Part shown: piece after piece, positions 1 to 7,111 of the stretch
How positions within the stretch are numbered: position 1 is the first letter of the stretch
Layout of the letters: each line of letters begins with the position of its first letter
DNA from: Bog-473 sp963821755
GTDB lineage: Bacteria; Actinomycetota; Acidimicrobiia; Acidimicrobiales; RAAP-2
NCBI GenBank assembly: GCA_963821755.1
Contig: CAWGEX010000003.1
Span: forward strand, 124,001-188,000
Direction of reading: 5' to 3'
Length of the DNA stretch: 64,000 nt
Notes under the pieces: generated by a model
Databases searched by the model: none
Seen by the model: only the letters and a program-made list of their open reading frames with translations
Told to the model about the DNA's origin: nothing
Made by a program: the position numbers and the translations under genes

Positions 1-195
1 GAAGCGGCCAGTGACACTCGCACCGTCCTCTTGTGGTTCCTCAACACGCCGCCCCAGGTGGCGTGGGAGCCGGTCATGGCCGAGCACCGCCGCCGCCTCG
101 AGGACGCGGGCATGGGTACCGTGGTGGCGGCGCTGCCGTTCATTCCCACCATTCCGGGTACCGACACCTACACCGATCAGCTCTGGAGAGACTGA
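1..195 (+). CDS. C-terminal fragment of an unrecognised protein (runs off the left edge)
   Basis: Frame 1 is open from the first base to a TGA at 193-195, giving 64 residues with normal high-GC codon bias. The fragment contains a hydrophobic strand (TVLWFLNTP) followed by an Arg/Glu-rich helix and ends in YTDQLWRD. The alternation of strand and helix would suit a small alpha/beta or ferredoxin-like fold, but I do not recognise the family. Its start lies outside the window. It converges on the Nudix gene, with about 80 bases between the two stop codons. Confidence 0.6.
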   Translation, partial: EAASDTRTVLLWFLNTPPQVAWEPVMAEHRRRLEDAGMGTVVAALPFIPTIPGTDTYTDQLWRD

Positions 196-274
196 CCGAG
201 CTCAAACCCGAGCTCGAGCTCGAGGCGGCGCCCGGCGAGGTGTTGGCCACGTTCGAGGACGCGTGCCGGCGGCC

Positions 275-835
275 TCAGGACTCGGGCGGCCCGAGCAAAC
301 CCAGGTGGTCGAGGCCCGCGTAGCCTGCCCAGGCATCGGTGAACTGACCAGCCTGGAGCCGTCGACGTAGCTCTGAGAGCGGAACAAGCACTGTCTCGCA
401 GAACTCCTCGGATGGGTCGAGAGCAGGGCTGCCGATCCTGCGGCAGTTGAGTGCGACGGCCGCCCACTTGCGCCGGGTGATGTTGGCGCCCTGCCAGGTG
501 TGGCCAAGGACGGTGACCTCCCCTCCCCCGTACCCGGTCTCCTCACGCAGCTCTCGAATCGCCGCGGCGAGGACCGTCTCGCCATCGTTCAGCTCTCCGC
601 CCGGAAGTTCGTCGAGCACGTGGTCCGGACCCGGTCGGTATTGGCGGGCCAGAACGATCTCGTGCGCGTCGGTCAGAGCGACGACGGCGACGGAGTCGCG
701 GGTCACCATGACATCCCAATCCGTCTTCGTCCCATCGGGCATCCGGTAGGTATTGGTGACGACGTTGATCCATTGGCTGGGGCCGGGACGTTGGCTGAGC
801 AGCTTCCATGGCTTCGAACCAGTCTCGAGCGACAT
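275..835 (-). CDS. Nudix hydrolase (ADP-ribose pyrophosphatase-like)
   Basis: The 186-residue product carries a complete Nudix box at about residues 80-102, with the pattern G-x5-E-x7-REL-x-EE-x-GY (visible as GELNDGE...RELREETGY). This box binds the divalent metal and the diphosphate. The short N-terminal beta region (WINVVTNTYRMPDGT) and the position of the box resemble ADP-ribose and nucleotide-sugar diphosphatases, so hydrolysis of a nucleoside diphosphate linked to another moiety in the cytosol is likely; the exact substrate cannot be read. I chose the ATG at 835 (MSLETGSKPW). The same frame is open further upstream to 1015, but the extra 60 codons have unlikely composition and would run into the neighbouring methyltransferase gene. 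Confidence 0.85.
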   Translation of the reverse strand: MSLETGSKPWKLLSQRPGPSQWINVVTNTYRMPDGTKTDWDVMVTRDSVAVVALTDAHEIVLARQYRPGPDHVLDELPGGELNDGETVLAAAIRELREETGYGGGEVTVLGHTWQGANITRRKWAAVALNCRRIGSPALDPSEEFCETVLVPLSELRRRLQAGQFTDAWAGYAGLDHLGLLGPPES

Positions 836-908
836 CGAGCCATGGTGCCACACGCCGTGCTCGGCAGCCTCAGGCGATCTCAGGCGCCGCAGCGCCGGCG
901 GCGATGCG

Positions 909-1703
909 TCAGCGCATGGCCAGGATTTCGACGTGGGGGACGATGAAGACCGCGTCGGGTGATGCCGCCCAATCCAAGAAGGCCTGGCCGATCGATGCCA
1001 GCTCGTCGGGATCACTCAGCCCGTACTCCACGGCCTGTTCGCCGAAGCGGGAGAAGCGGATGCGATCGGCCCAGAGGCCGCCCCACCAGGCTCGTGACTC
1101 GGGCTCGGCGTACGTCCATGTTGAGCTCGAGACGGTGACCTGCTCGAAGCCGGCTTCATGGGCCACCCGGAGGAGTGAGGGACCGATCAGCGCATCGTGG
1201 CCGTTCCGCGCCGTCACGGCCACGTAGAGCTCCAGCCAGCGGTCCAGCCGGGCATCGGCGGGAGCCCAGCGGAAGGCGCCGTAGTCGCCGTCACGCACGG
1301 CCAGGGTGCCCCCGGGCCGGAGAACCCGCCGGAGTTCAACCAGCGCCGCCACCGGGTCGGCCAGATGCTGCACCACCTGGTGGGCGTGCACGACGTCGAA
1401 GGTGGCGTCGCCATAGGCCAGGTCGAAGAGATCACCCACCTCGAAGCGCAGATTGGACAACTCACTCGCCGCCGCTCGGGCCCCGGCTTGCTCAACGATG
1501 TCGGCTGAGGCATCGAGGCCGACGACCTGCCCCGGGGCCACCAGCCGGGCCAGATCGATGGTGATGGTGCCCGGGCCGCATCCGATGTCGAGCAGGGACA
1601 GACCGGGGCGCAGGTGGGGCAAGAGGTAGCCGGCCGAATTCTCCGCTGTGCGCCAGGTGTGGCTGCGCAGAACCGATTCGTGGTGCCCATGCGTGTACGC
1701 CAT
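909..1703 (-). CDS. class I SAM-dependent methyltransferase (UbiE/Methyltransf_11 type)
   Basis: This 264-residue protein has the SAM-binding motif I LLDIGCGPG at about residues 37-45, the acidic post-I region VVGLDAS and a motif II/III region (FDVVHAHQVVQHL, then LRRVLRPGGTLAVRD). This is the usual arrangement of small-molecule C- or O-methyltransferases of the UbiE-like group. The start at 1703 (MAYTHGHHES) lies only 15 bases from the GTG of the divergent glycosylase gene, so both promoters must overlap the opposite coding region or act over a very short spacer. The frame is open further upstream, but that would extend through the glycosylase gene. The acceptor substrate is unknown. Confidence 0.85.
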   Translation of the reverse strand: MAYTHGHHESVLRSHTWRTAENSAGYLLPHLRPGLSLLDIGCGPGTITIDLARLVAPGQVVGLDASADIVEQAGARAAASELSNLRFEVGDLFDLAYGDATFDVVHAHQVVQHLADPVAALVELRRVLRPGGTLAVRDGDYGAFRWAPADARLDRWLELYVAVTARNGHDALIGPSLLRVAHEAGFEQVTVSSSTWTYAEPESRAWWGGLWADRIRFSRFGEQAVEYGLSDPDELASIGQAFLDWAASPDAVFIVPHVEILAMR

Positions 1704-1718
1704 GGCAACATTGTGACA

Positions 1719-2648
1719 GTGCCCGAACTCCCGGAAATGCAGGCGTTGGCCGAACGATTGGATGACTTCGTGTCCGGTCACCCCTTGCTCTCGATCGATC
1801 TGCTCGGCTTCTCCTCGCTCCGGACGTACGCGCCGCGGGCCGAGGATCTGTCCGGTCAGGTGCTCAACGGCATCACCCGTCGGGGCAAGTACCTGATCTG
1901 GACCTTCGGCAACGGGATTCGGGTGATCTTGCACCTCTCGCAAGCCGGACGGGTCGACACCGAACGGCCAGCCAAGAAGACCCGTCCCCGGGGAGCGGTC
2001 GCCCGCTTCACGTTCAGCGATGAAGACGACGCCGCTGACGCCACTGACGCCACGAACGGCAAAGCCGGCAAAGACGCCAAAGTCGGGAAGAACAGCAAAG
2101 TCGCCAACCGGGCCGTCCTGGTCCGCGAGCACGGCACGCAGCGCAAGGCTTCCTGGTGGATACTGGCGCCCGGGGACGAGGGGCCACTGGAGGGACTCGG
2201 GCCCGAGCCCGACACTGAGGCCTTCGCCGAGTTGATCCGTACGAGCACCAGCGGACGCCGACTGCACAGCGATCTACGTGATCAGCATGTGGTGGCCGGC
2301 ATCGGGCGGGGTTGGGGGGACGACATCTTGCACCGGGCTCGCCTGTCACCGTTTGCCACGCTGCGCTCACTGGACGCGGCAGAACGCGAGCGTCTGATCG
2401 CCGCCACCCGAAGCGTCCTCGAGGAGGCCCTCATCTTGGAGCGCAAGAGGACGGGCGGGCTCTCCGAGGCCAAACTGGGCGGACGTTTCGCCATCCACGG
2501 GAAATTCGGCACGCCATGCCCAACACCGGATTGCGATGAGTCCCTGCGCCGGGTCTCATTCGAGTCCTACGAGATGACTTACTGCGCCAATTGCCAGACG
2601 GGTGGGAAAGTTCTGGCGGATCGCCGCCTCTCCCGGTTGCTCAAGTAA
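1719..2648 (+). CDS. fpg: Fpg/Nei-family DNA glycosylase/AP lyase
   Basis: The 309-residue product begins VPELPEMQ. After removal of the initiator it exposes the catalytic Pro followed by the Glu used by Fpg/Nei enzymes, which fixes the GTG at 1719 as the start. A conserved Lys occurs in RRGKYLIW. The C-terminus has the zinc finger as a C-x4-C pair (CPTPDC) and a C-x2-C pair (CANC). The enzyme should excise oxidised bases and cut the AP site. Two oddities: the usual HLxMSGR loop reads HLSQAGR, and a hydrophilic insertion rich in D, A, T, G and K (about residues 100-130, bases 2020-2110) interrupts the N-terminal domain. The sequence also continues 17 residues past the last zinc-binding Cys. 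Substrate preference could differ from classic 8-oxoG glycosylase. Confidence 0.88.
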   Translation: MPELPEMQALAERLDDFVSGHPLLSIDLLGFSSLRTYAPRAEDLSGQVLNGITRRGKYLIWTFGNGIRVILHLSQAGRVDTERPAKKTRPRGAVARFTFSDEDDAADATDATNGKAGKDAKVGKNSKVANRAVLVREHGTQRKASWWILAPGDEGPLEGLGPEPDTEAFAELIRTSTSGRRLHSDLRDQHVVAGIGRGWGDDILHRARLSPFATLRSLDAAERERLIAATRSVLEEALILERKRTGGLSEAKLGGRFAIHGKFGTPCPTPDCDESLRRVSFESYEMTYCANCQTGGKVLADRRLSRLLK

Positions 2649-2704
2649 CAGGCGGTCGGCACCCAGAGTCGGCTCCTCAGAGCCAGTTCCTCAGACGAGG
2701 TGCA

Positions 2705-3334
2705 TCAGAGCTGGCGCACGATGGTGACGACCTTGCCGAAGATGGTCACGTCGTCGCCGTCGAAGACCATGGGCTCGAAGGCCGCGTTGGCCGGGGTGAG
2801 CACGATGCGCCCGTCCTGGCGGCTGAAGGTCTTGACCGTGGCTTCCTCGTCGGGGATACCGGCCACGACCACGTCGCCGTTCTCGGCTTCGGGCTGCTGG
2901 CGCACCACGACGTAGTCGCCACTGAAGATCCCGGCATCCATCATCGAGTCCCCTCGCACCCGCAGCATGAAGGTCGGCCCGGTCCCGGTGAACTGCTCGG
3001 GCATCGGGAGGAGCTCTTCCACGTTCTCGTGGGCCAGGACGCCGGTTCCGGCGGCCACATCGCCGACCAGCGGCACGTTGCGGACGGCCGAGGTGGCCAT
3101 GCTCATGGTGGACGCCGGGTCGTAGTGGACCTGAATGGCCCGTGGCTTGCTGGGGTCGCGGGACAGGTAGCCCTCCCGCTGGAGCACGGCGAGATGGGTG
3201 TGGACGGTGGCCGAGGAGGCCAGCCCCACCTCCTGGCCGATCTCCCGCACCGAGGGGGGATAGCCCCGGTCGCGCTGGCTGTCGGCAATGAACGTCAAGA
3301 TCTGCTTGCGCTTCCCGCTGAGGACCTCGGCCAT
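2705..3334 (-). CDS. lexA: LexA SOS repressor / autoprotease
   Basis: The 209-residue protein has an N-terminal winged helix-turn-helix (GYPPSVREIGQEVGLAS, residues 24-40), then the S24 peptidase domain. The self-cleavage bond is the Ala-Gly in GDVAAGTG (residues 95-96), with catalytic Ser130 in RGDSMMDAG and Lys168 in EATVKTF. Without damage it binds SOS boxes as a dimer; RecA filaments trigger its cleavage. The ATG at 3334 follows an AAGGAG ribosome site, so the 24-codon upstream extension of the frame is not used. The gene is divergent from the LysM gene, and the 306-base spacer between them holds four perfect LexA boxes and one degenerate box. Autoregulation is therefore expected. Confidence 0.96.
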   Translation of the reverse strand: MAEVLSGKRKQILTFIADSQRDRGYPPSVREIGQEVGLASSATVHTHLAVLQREGYLSRDPSKPRAIQVHYDPASTMSMATSAVRNVPLVGDVAAGTGVLAHENVEELLPMPEQFTGTGPTFMLRVRGDSMMDAGIFSGDYVVVRQQPEAENGDVVVAGIPDEEATVKTFSRQDGRIVLTPANAAFEPMVFDGDDVTIFGKVVTIVRQL

Positions 3335-3430
3335 CGGGCTTCTCCTTTTTACGAATCGTTGGCGAATCATTCGCTCACGATTCTTTCGGGTGAACCGTCC
3401 CCCCACCTGCCCGACCTATCCGACCGGGGG

Positions 3431-3444
3431 CGAACGTTCGTTCG
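3431..3444. promoter_or_regulatory. lexA: LexA (SOS) box 1
   Basis: CGAACGTTCGTTCG fits the actinobacterial pattern CGAAC-N4-GTTCG exactly. It is the box nearest lexA (97 bases upstream of its start) and is the likely autoregulatory operator. Confidence 0.85.
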
Positions 3445-3479
3445 TGTCCAGCCAAGATAGCGGGTCAGAGGGGTCAAAG

Positions 3480-3493
3480 CAAACATCTGTTCG
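3480..3493. promoter_or_regulatory. degenerate LexA-like box
   Basis: CAAACATCTGTTCG differs from CGAAC-N4-GTTCG by a single base in the left half-site. It sits between the lexA-proximal box and the cluster in front of the LysM gene and may be a weak site. Confidence 0.45.
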
Positions 3494-3551
3494 TGGTGCC
3501 GCCGTCGAGGGCCCGTGTCACAACCCCTCGATAGGTTGGGCCCGTGCCCGG

Positions 3552-3565
3552 CGAACAGGCGTTCG
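3552..3565. promoter_or_regulatory. LexA (SOS) box 2
   Basis: CGAACAGGCGTTCG is a perfect CGAAC-N4-GTTCG match. It is the first of three boxes whose centres are 30 and 33 bases apart, close to three helical turns, so bound dimers could lie on the same DNA face. Confidence 0.88.
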
Positions 3566-3574
3566 AAGATTCAG

Positions 3575-3604
3575 TTGACATCGAACACCTGTTCGTGTTG
3601 GAAT
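3575..3604 (+). promoter_or_regulatory. candidate promoter of the LysM-nrdR-deacetylase-dinB run
   Basis: A consensus TTGACA lies at 3575-3580 and a weak -10-like TGGAAT at 3599-3604 (18-base spacer). A perfect LexA box occupies the spacer, the arrangement expected for steric repression. The -10 is poor, so the assignment is tentative. Confidence 0.4.
3582..3595. promoter_or_regulatory. LexA (SOS) box 3
   Basis: CGAACACCTGTTCG is a perfect match, placed within the candidate promoter of the downstream gene run. Confidence 0.9.
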
Positions 3605-3614
3605 ACCAGAGAAG

Positions 3615-3628
3615 CGAACAGGTGTTCG
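3615..3628. promoter_or_regulatory. LexA (SOS) box 4
   Basis: CGAACAGGTGTTCG is a perfect match. It abuts the GGAAGGAG ribosome-binding site of the LysM gene and lies only 13 bases before its GTG start, so LexA bound here would block early transcription. Confidence 0.9.
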
Positions 3629-3640
3629 GAAGGAGCTGCG

Positions 3641-3994
3641 GTGTCGGTCGCACTTGAATTGGAATACGAGGCGTTCTACCCCAGGTTGCGGGTGGTGCCC
3701 GAGCCGCCGCGGCGCCTGCCCTCCCGTCGGGTCCAGCACCGCCGCCTGCTCCTGGGTCTGGTGGCCGTGGGTCTGCTCGTCCTGCTGGCCCTCCCCATCC
3801 GCGCCATCGGCGGCCACACCATCGCCGGATCGGCGCCGGCCGCCGGCCAGGTCTATGTGGTCCAAAACGGTGACTCCCTGACGTCGATCGCCCGCCAGGT
3901 GGCGCCGGACCATACGCCCAGCCTGGTGCGGCGATTGGCCGCAGAGACGGGCTCCGCGACGATCGTGCCTGGGGAGCACCTGCTGATTCCCTGA
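3641..3994 (+). CDS. SOS-controlled LysM membrane protein (ChiZ/YneA-like division inhibitor)
   Basis: The 117-residue protein has a short Arg-rich cytosolic segment (1-35), one membrane helix (about 36-52: LLLGLVAVGLLVLLALP) and an extracellular LysM domain (about 71-116, beginning VYVVQNGDSLTSIA). The GTG at 3641 follows GGAAGGAG. Both layout and position, divergent from lexA and followed by nrdR, match Mycobacterium Rv2719c (ChiZ) and the Corynebacterium DivS and Bacillus YneA inhibitors that stall division after DNA damage. The LysM domain probably anchors it to peptidoglycan. Direct LexA control is supported by the boxes immediately upstream. Whether it has hydrolase activity cannot be told from sequence. 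Confidence 0.85.
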   Translation: MSVALELEYEAFYPRLRVVPEPPRRLPSRRVQHRRLLLGLVAVGLLVLLALPIRAIGGHTIAGSAPAAGQVYVVQNGDSLTSIARQVAPDHTPSLVRRLAAETGSATIVPGEHLLIP

Positions 3995-4008
3995 CTATCG
4001 TCGGCAGT

Positions 4009-4476
4009 GTGCGATGCCCTTGGTGTGCGGTTGACGATGATCGCGTCGTGGATTCGCGCCTGGCCGAGGACGGAGCCGCCATCCGCCGCCGCCGCGAATG
4101 CCTGGGCTGCGAACGTCGCTTCACCACCTTCGAGCGGGTGGAGGAGGTGCCTCTGTGGGTGGTGAAGCGGACCGGCCTGCGGGAGCCGTTCGACCGGGCC
4201 AAGGTGGTGTCCGGCATACGGGCGGCCTGCAAGAACCGGCCGGTGACCGAAGCCCAAATGGAAGAACTGGCGCAGCTGGTCGAGGACGCCCTGCGCGGCG
4301 CCACCTCTGAACCGAGCAGCCAGCAGGTCGGCGTGGCCGTGCTGGAGCGCCTGCAGGCCCTCGACGACGTGGCCTACCTGCGCTTCGCCAGCGTGTACAA
4401 GGGATTCGAGGAGGCGGGCGACTTCCAGCGGGAAGTGGGGCTCTTGACCAAGACCACGGAGCCCAAGCGGAAATGA
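4009..4476 (+). CDS. nrdR: transcriptional repressor NrdR
   Basis: The 155-residue protein has an N-terminal zinc ribbon (Cys3, Cys6, Cys31, Cys34, in MRCPWC and CLGCERRF) followed by an ATP-cone domain (about residues 46-136) containing VVKRTGLREPFDRAKV. NrdR senses ATP/dATP and represses ribonucleotide reductase genes through NrdR boxes. The GTG at 4009 gives the standard MRCP N-terminus. It begins 14 bases after the LysM gene and overlaps the next gene by 4 bases (ATGA), so it is probably co-transcribed with the SOS-controlled gene ahead of it. Confidence 0.96.
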   Translation: MRCPWCAVDDDRVVDSRLAEDGAAIRRRRECLGCERRFTTFERVEEVPLWVVKRTGLREPFDRAKVVSGIRAACKNRPVTEAQMEELAQLVEDALRGATSEPSSQQVGVAVLERLQALDDVAYLRFASVYKGFEEAGDFQREVGLLTKTTEPKRK

Positions 4477-5174
4477 TGGACGACATCCCAGAGGTGGTCC
4501 TGGCCGTCTACGCCCATCCCGACGATGCCGACGTGGCCTGCGGGGGGACGCTGGCCCGCTGGGCCAAGGCGGGCGCGGCGGTCCATCTGATCGTCTGCAC
4601 CGACGGCGGCAAGGGCACCTTCGATCCTGAGGTGACGCCGGCGGACCTGGCCGCCCGCCGAACCGCCGAGCTGGAGGCCTCGTCGGCCCTGATCGGACTG
4701 CAGAGCGTCACCAATCTGGGCTACCCCGACGGCGGGCTCGCCGACTCCGATGAACTCCGCGGGACGTTGGTCGGTTGGGTGCGGCGGCTCCGTCCGGACG
4801 TGGTGTGCGGGCACGACCCCACGGCGATCTTCTTCGGGCAGGAGTACTTCAATCACCGGGACCACCGCCTGGCCGGTACCACCCTGCTCGATGCCGTCTC
4901 GCCCGCCGCCGCGCTCCCGCACTACTTTCCCGAGGCCGGCCCGCCCCACCAGGTGGCAACGGTGCTGCTCTCGGGCACGCTCGAGCCCGACGTGTGGGTC
5001 GACGTCACCGAGACCATCGACCTCAAGGCCGCCGCGGTCGAGTGCCATCGCACCCAGTTCGCCGATCCCGGTGGGTGGGCCGGCGAGGCGGTGCGGCGGC
5101 GGGCCGAACAGGAGGGCCGCCGGGCCGGCGCCGGCTACGCCGAAGGCTTCCGCCGTCTGACGCTCCGTGGATGA
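4473..5174 (+). CDS. PIG-L/LmbE-family zinc deacetylase
   Basis: The 233-residue protein shows the family signature AHPDD at residues 14-18 and the second metal-binding motif HRDH at residues 128-131. Members remove N-acetyl or other acyl groups from sugar amines; MshB and Mca of mycothiol metabolism belong here. At 233 residues it is shorter than MshB/Mca, so a different glycoconjugate or detoxification substrate is likely. It overlaps nrdR by 4 bases and dinB by 8 bases, so translation of the three is probably coupled. Confidence 0.88.
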   Translation: MMDDIPEVVLAVYAHPDDADVACGGTLARWAKAGAAVHLIVCTDGGKGTFDPEVTPADLAARRTAELEASSALIGLQSVTNLGYPDGGLADSDELRGTLVGWVRRLRPDVVCGHDPTAIFFGQEYFNHRDHRLAGTTLLDAVSPAAALPHYFPEAGPPHQVATVLLSGTLEPDVWVDVTETIDLKAAAVECHRTQFADPGGWAGEAVRRRAEQEGRRAGAGYAEGFRRLTLRG

Positions 5175-6459
5175 CGTCGCCCACCTCCCCACCATTCTGC
5201 ACGTCGACATGGACGCCTTCTACGCCTCGGTCGAGGTCCTCGACGACCCGTCCCTAGCCGGCCTGCCGGTCATCGTCGGGGGATCCGCCGCCCGCGGCGT
5301 GGTGGCATCGTGCACCTATGAGGCCCGCCGCTTCGGGGTGCGATCGGCCATGCCGTCGGCCCGGGCCCGCCAACTCTGCCCCCAGGCCGTGTTCCTGCCC
5401 GGGCGCCACGGTCGCTACGCCGAGATCAGCGGCCAGCTCCACGACATCATGAAGGACGTCACCCCGCTGGTGGAACCGATCGGGCTCGACGAGGCCTTTC
5501 TCGATGTGGCCGGGGCGCTGCGCCGGCTCGGCGCGCCGGACGCCATCGCCCATGGACTGCGGGACCGCGTGCGGGCCGAACTCTCCCTCGGCTGTGCCGT
5601 GGGGATCGGTCGCTCCAAGATGATCGCCAAGCTGGCGTCCCGGGCGGCCAAGCCCCACGCCACCCGGGCGGGCATCGATCCGGGCCCCGGGGTCGTCCTC
5701 ATCGAGCCGGAGCGTGAGATGGAGTTCCTGCACGCTCATCCGGTCGAGGCCCTGTGGGGCGTGGGACCGGCCACGGCCGAGCGCCTGCATGCTCTGGGTG
5801 TGCGCACGGTGGGCGAGCTGGCCGCCCTCCCGCCCGACACCGTCGTGCGCCGCCTGGGCCGGGCCAGCGGGCAGCACCTGGCCGCACTGGCCCGAGGCGA
5901 CGACCACAGCCCGGTGACGCCCGACCGACCGGCCAAGTCGATCGGCCACGAGGAGACCTTCAGCCACGATCTCGTCGACGCAAAGGTGCTGGAGCGTCAC
6001 GTGCTGCGCATGGCCGAATCGGTGGCCACGATGTTGCGGGGCGCATCGAGCACGGCCCGCACCGTGACGGTGAAGGTCAAGTTCAAGGACCTGTCCCTCC
6101 AGACCCGCTCGCACACGCTCGACCGGCCGATCTCGACCGGTGGCGCCATCGGACAGGTGGCGGCGGCGCTCCTGGCCGGGGTCGATCCGGGCGAGGGGAT
6201 CCGGCTGCTCGGGGTGAGCGCCTCCAACCTGGTCGAGGGGGGCGGCGACCAGTTGTCCTTCGACCTGAGCGACGGCCGTGACGAGGGCACCGAGAGTGCC
6301 ACGACCCGGGAGCATTCCTGGCACGACGTGACGGCGGCGGTCGACGCCATCCGCACCCGCTTCGGGAGCGATTCGGTGGGCTCGGCCGCCATGGTGACCG
6401 ACGACGGCGTGCACGTTCCCGCCCGACGTGACGCCCCGTGGGGGCCGAGCGAGGCTTAG
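5167..6459 (+). CDS. dinB: DNA polymerase IV (Y-family translesion polymerase)
   Basis: The 430-residue protein has the Y-family palm motifs HVDMDAFYASVE (catalytic Asp14) and IGLDEAFLDV (Asp108-Glu109), the fingers region YEARRFGVRSAMP, helix-hairpin-helix thumb residues around ALWGVGPATAERL, a little-finger domain, and a beta-clamp-binding peptide QLSFDL near the C-terminus. The GTG start at 5167 overlaps the end of the deacetylase gene. Pol IV performs translesion synthesis. Its place at the end of the run behind the LexA boxes implies damage induction by read-through; no separate LexA box is seen immediately before it. Confidence 0.95.
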   Translation: MDDVAHLPTILHVDMDAFYASVEVLDDPSLAGLPVIVGGSAARGVVASCTYEARRFGVRSAMPSARARQLCPQAVFLPGRHGRYAEISGQLHDIMKDVTPLVEPIGLDEAFLDVAGALRRLGAPDAIAHGLRDRVRAELSLGCAVGIGRSKMIAKLASRAAKPHATRAGIDPGPGVVLIEPEREMEFLHAHPVEALWGVGPATAERLHALGVRTVGELAALPPDTVVRRLGRASGQHLAALARGDDHSPVTPDRPAKSIGHEETFSHDLVDAKVLERHVLRMAESVATMLRGASSTARTVTVKVKFKDLSLQTRSHTLDRPISTGGAIGQVAAALLAGVDPGEGIRLLGVSASNLVEGGGDQLSFDLSDGRDEGTESATTREHSWHDVTAAVDAIRTRFGSDSVGSAAMVTDDGVHVPARRDAPWGPSEA

Positions 6460-6558
6460 AGAGGTCTGGCGAGGCGCGGCCAAGCGAGGGCTTCGTTCAG
6501 CGACCGGGATACGATCGACGGGAACGAAGTCCGATTTCATCCGACGAGGTAGGTCGAT

Positions 6559-7089
6559 ATGGCTGGGGATCCTCGCCAACCGCAAAGGCCCGTCGGCAGT
6601 GGTTGGAAGGTTGAACAGCCGTCCCTTGAACCGCTACTCACGCCCGAATACCGGCGGTGGACCCTTCTTGTAGGTTCCGCGCTGAGAGTGTTCGAGTACA
6701 TCACTCAGGGCGGCAAGGCAGTGACCCTCGGGGCAATCGAAGGTGAGCGGAGCCACGAAATCGAAATCGAAAAGGATCACGTCGGAACGACCCATACCCT
6801 CCTCACGCTCAACGGAACGGTCATCGACGCGGCGGATCACCGTTGGCACATGACAGCACTGTCTCGGGAGCCCTTCGAGGGCGGGGGTTCCGTGAAATTT
6901 CGAGCACCGACAATCTGGATCGAATCGGCAGCTGCTCAAGGTTCCCTTGACCGGCGAGTGGGAACGTCGGCGACGGTCCAGGTGGACTTGTTTGATGATC
7001 CCTCCGACCCGTACTCAGCGACCGTGGGCATGTGGGATTCACGTGTTGTGGGTCGGAGTCAGAGGTTGAGCAACGGACCGTCGGAATAG
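6559..7089 (+). CDS. hypothetical protein
   Basis: The 176-residue frame starts at an ATG preceded by GAGGTAGG. It has a proline-rich N-terminus, then mainly beta-type sequence (WTLLVGSALRVFEYITQGG, HEIEIEKDHVGTTHTLLTL, KFRAPTIWIES) and no signal peptide or membrane helix. I do not recognise a family. Base composition is somewhat lower in GC than the flanking dinB and DUF2332 genes, which may indicate later acquisition. The frame could be spurious, but the ribosome site and the absence of a competing frame favour a real gene. Confidence 0.55.
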   Translation: MAGDPRQPQRPVGSGWKVEQPSLEPLLTPEYRRWTLLVGSALRVFEYITQGGKAVTLGAIEGERSHEIEIEKDHVGTTHTLLTLNGTVIDAADHRWHMTALSREPFEGGGSVKFRAPTIWIESAAAQGSLDRRVGTSATVQVDLFDDPSDPYSATVGMWDSRVVGRSQRLSNGPSE

Positions 7090-7111
7090 ATCCATTCAAA
7101 GAGGGCAAACG

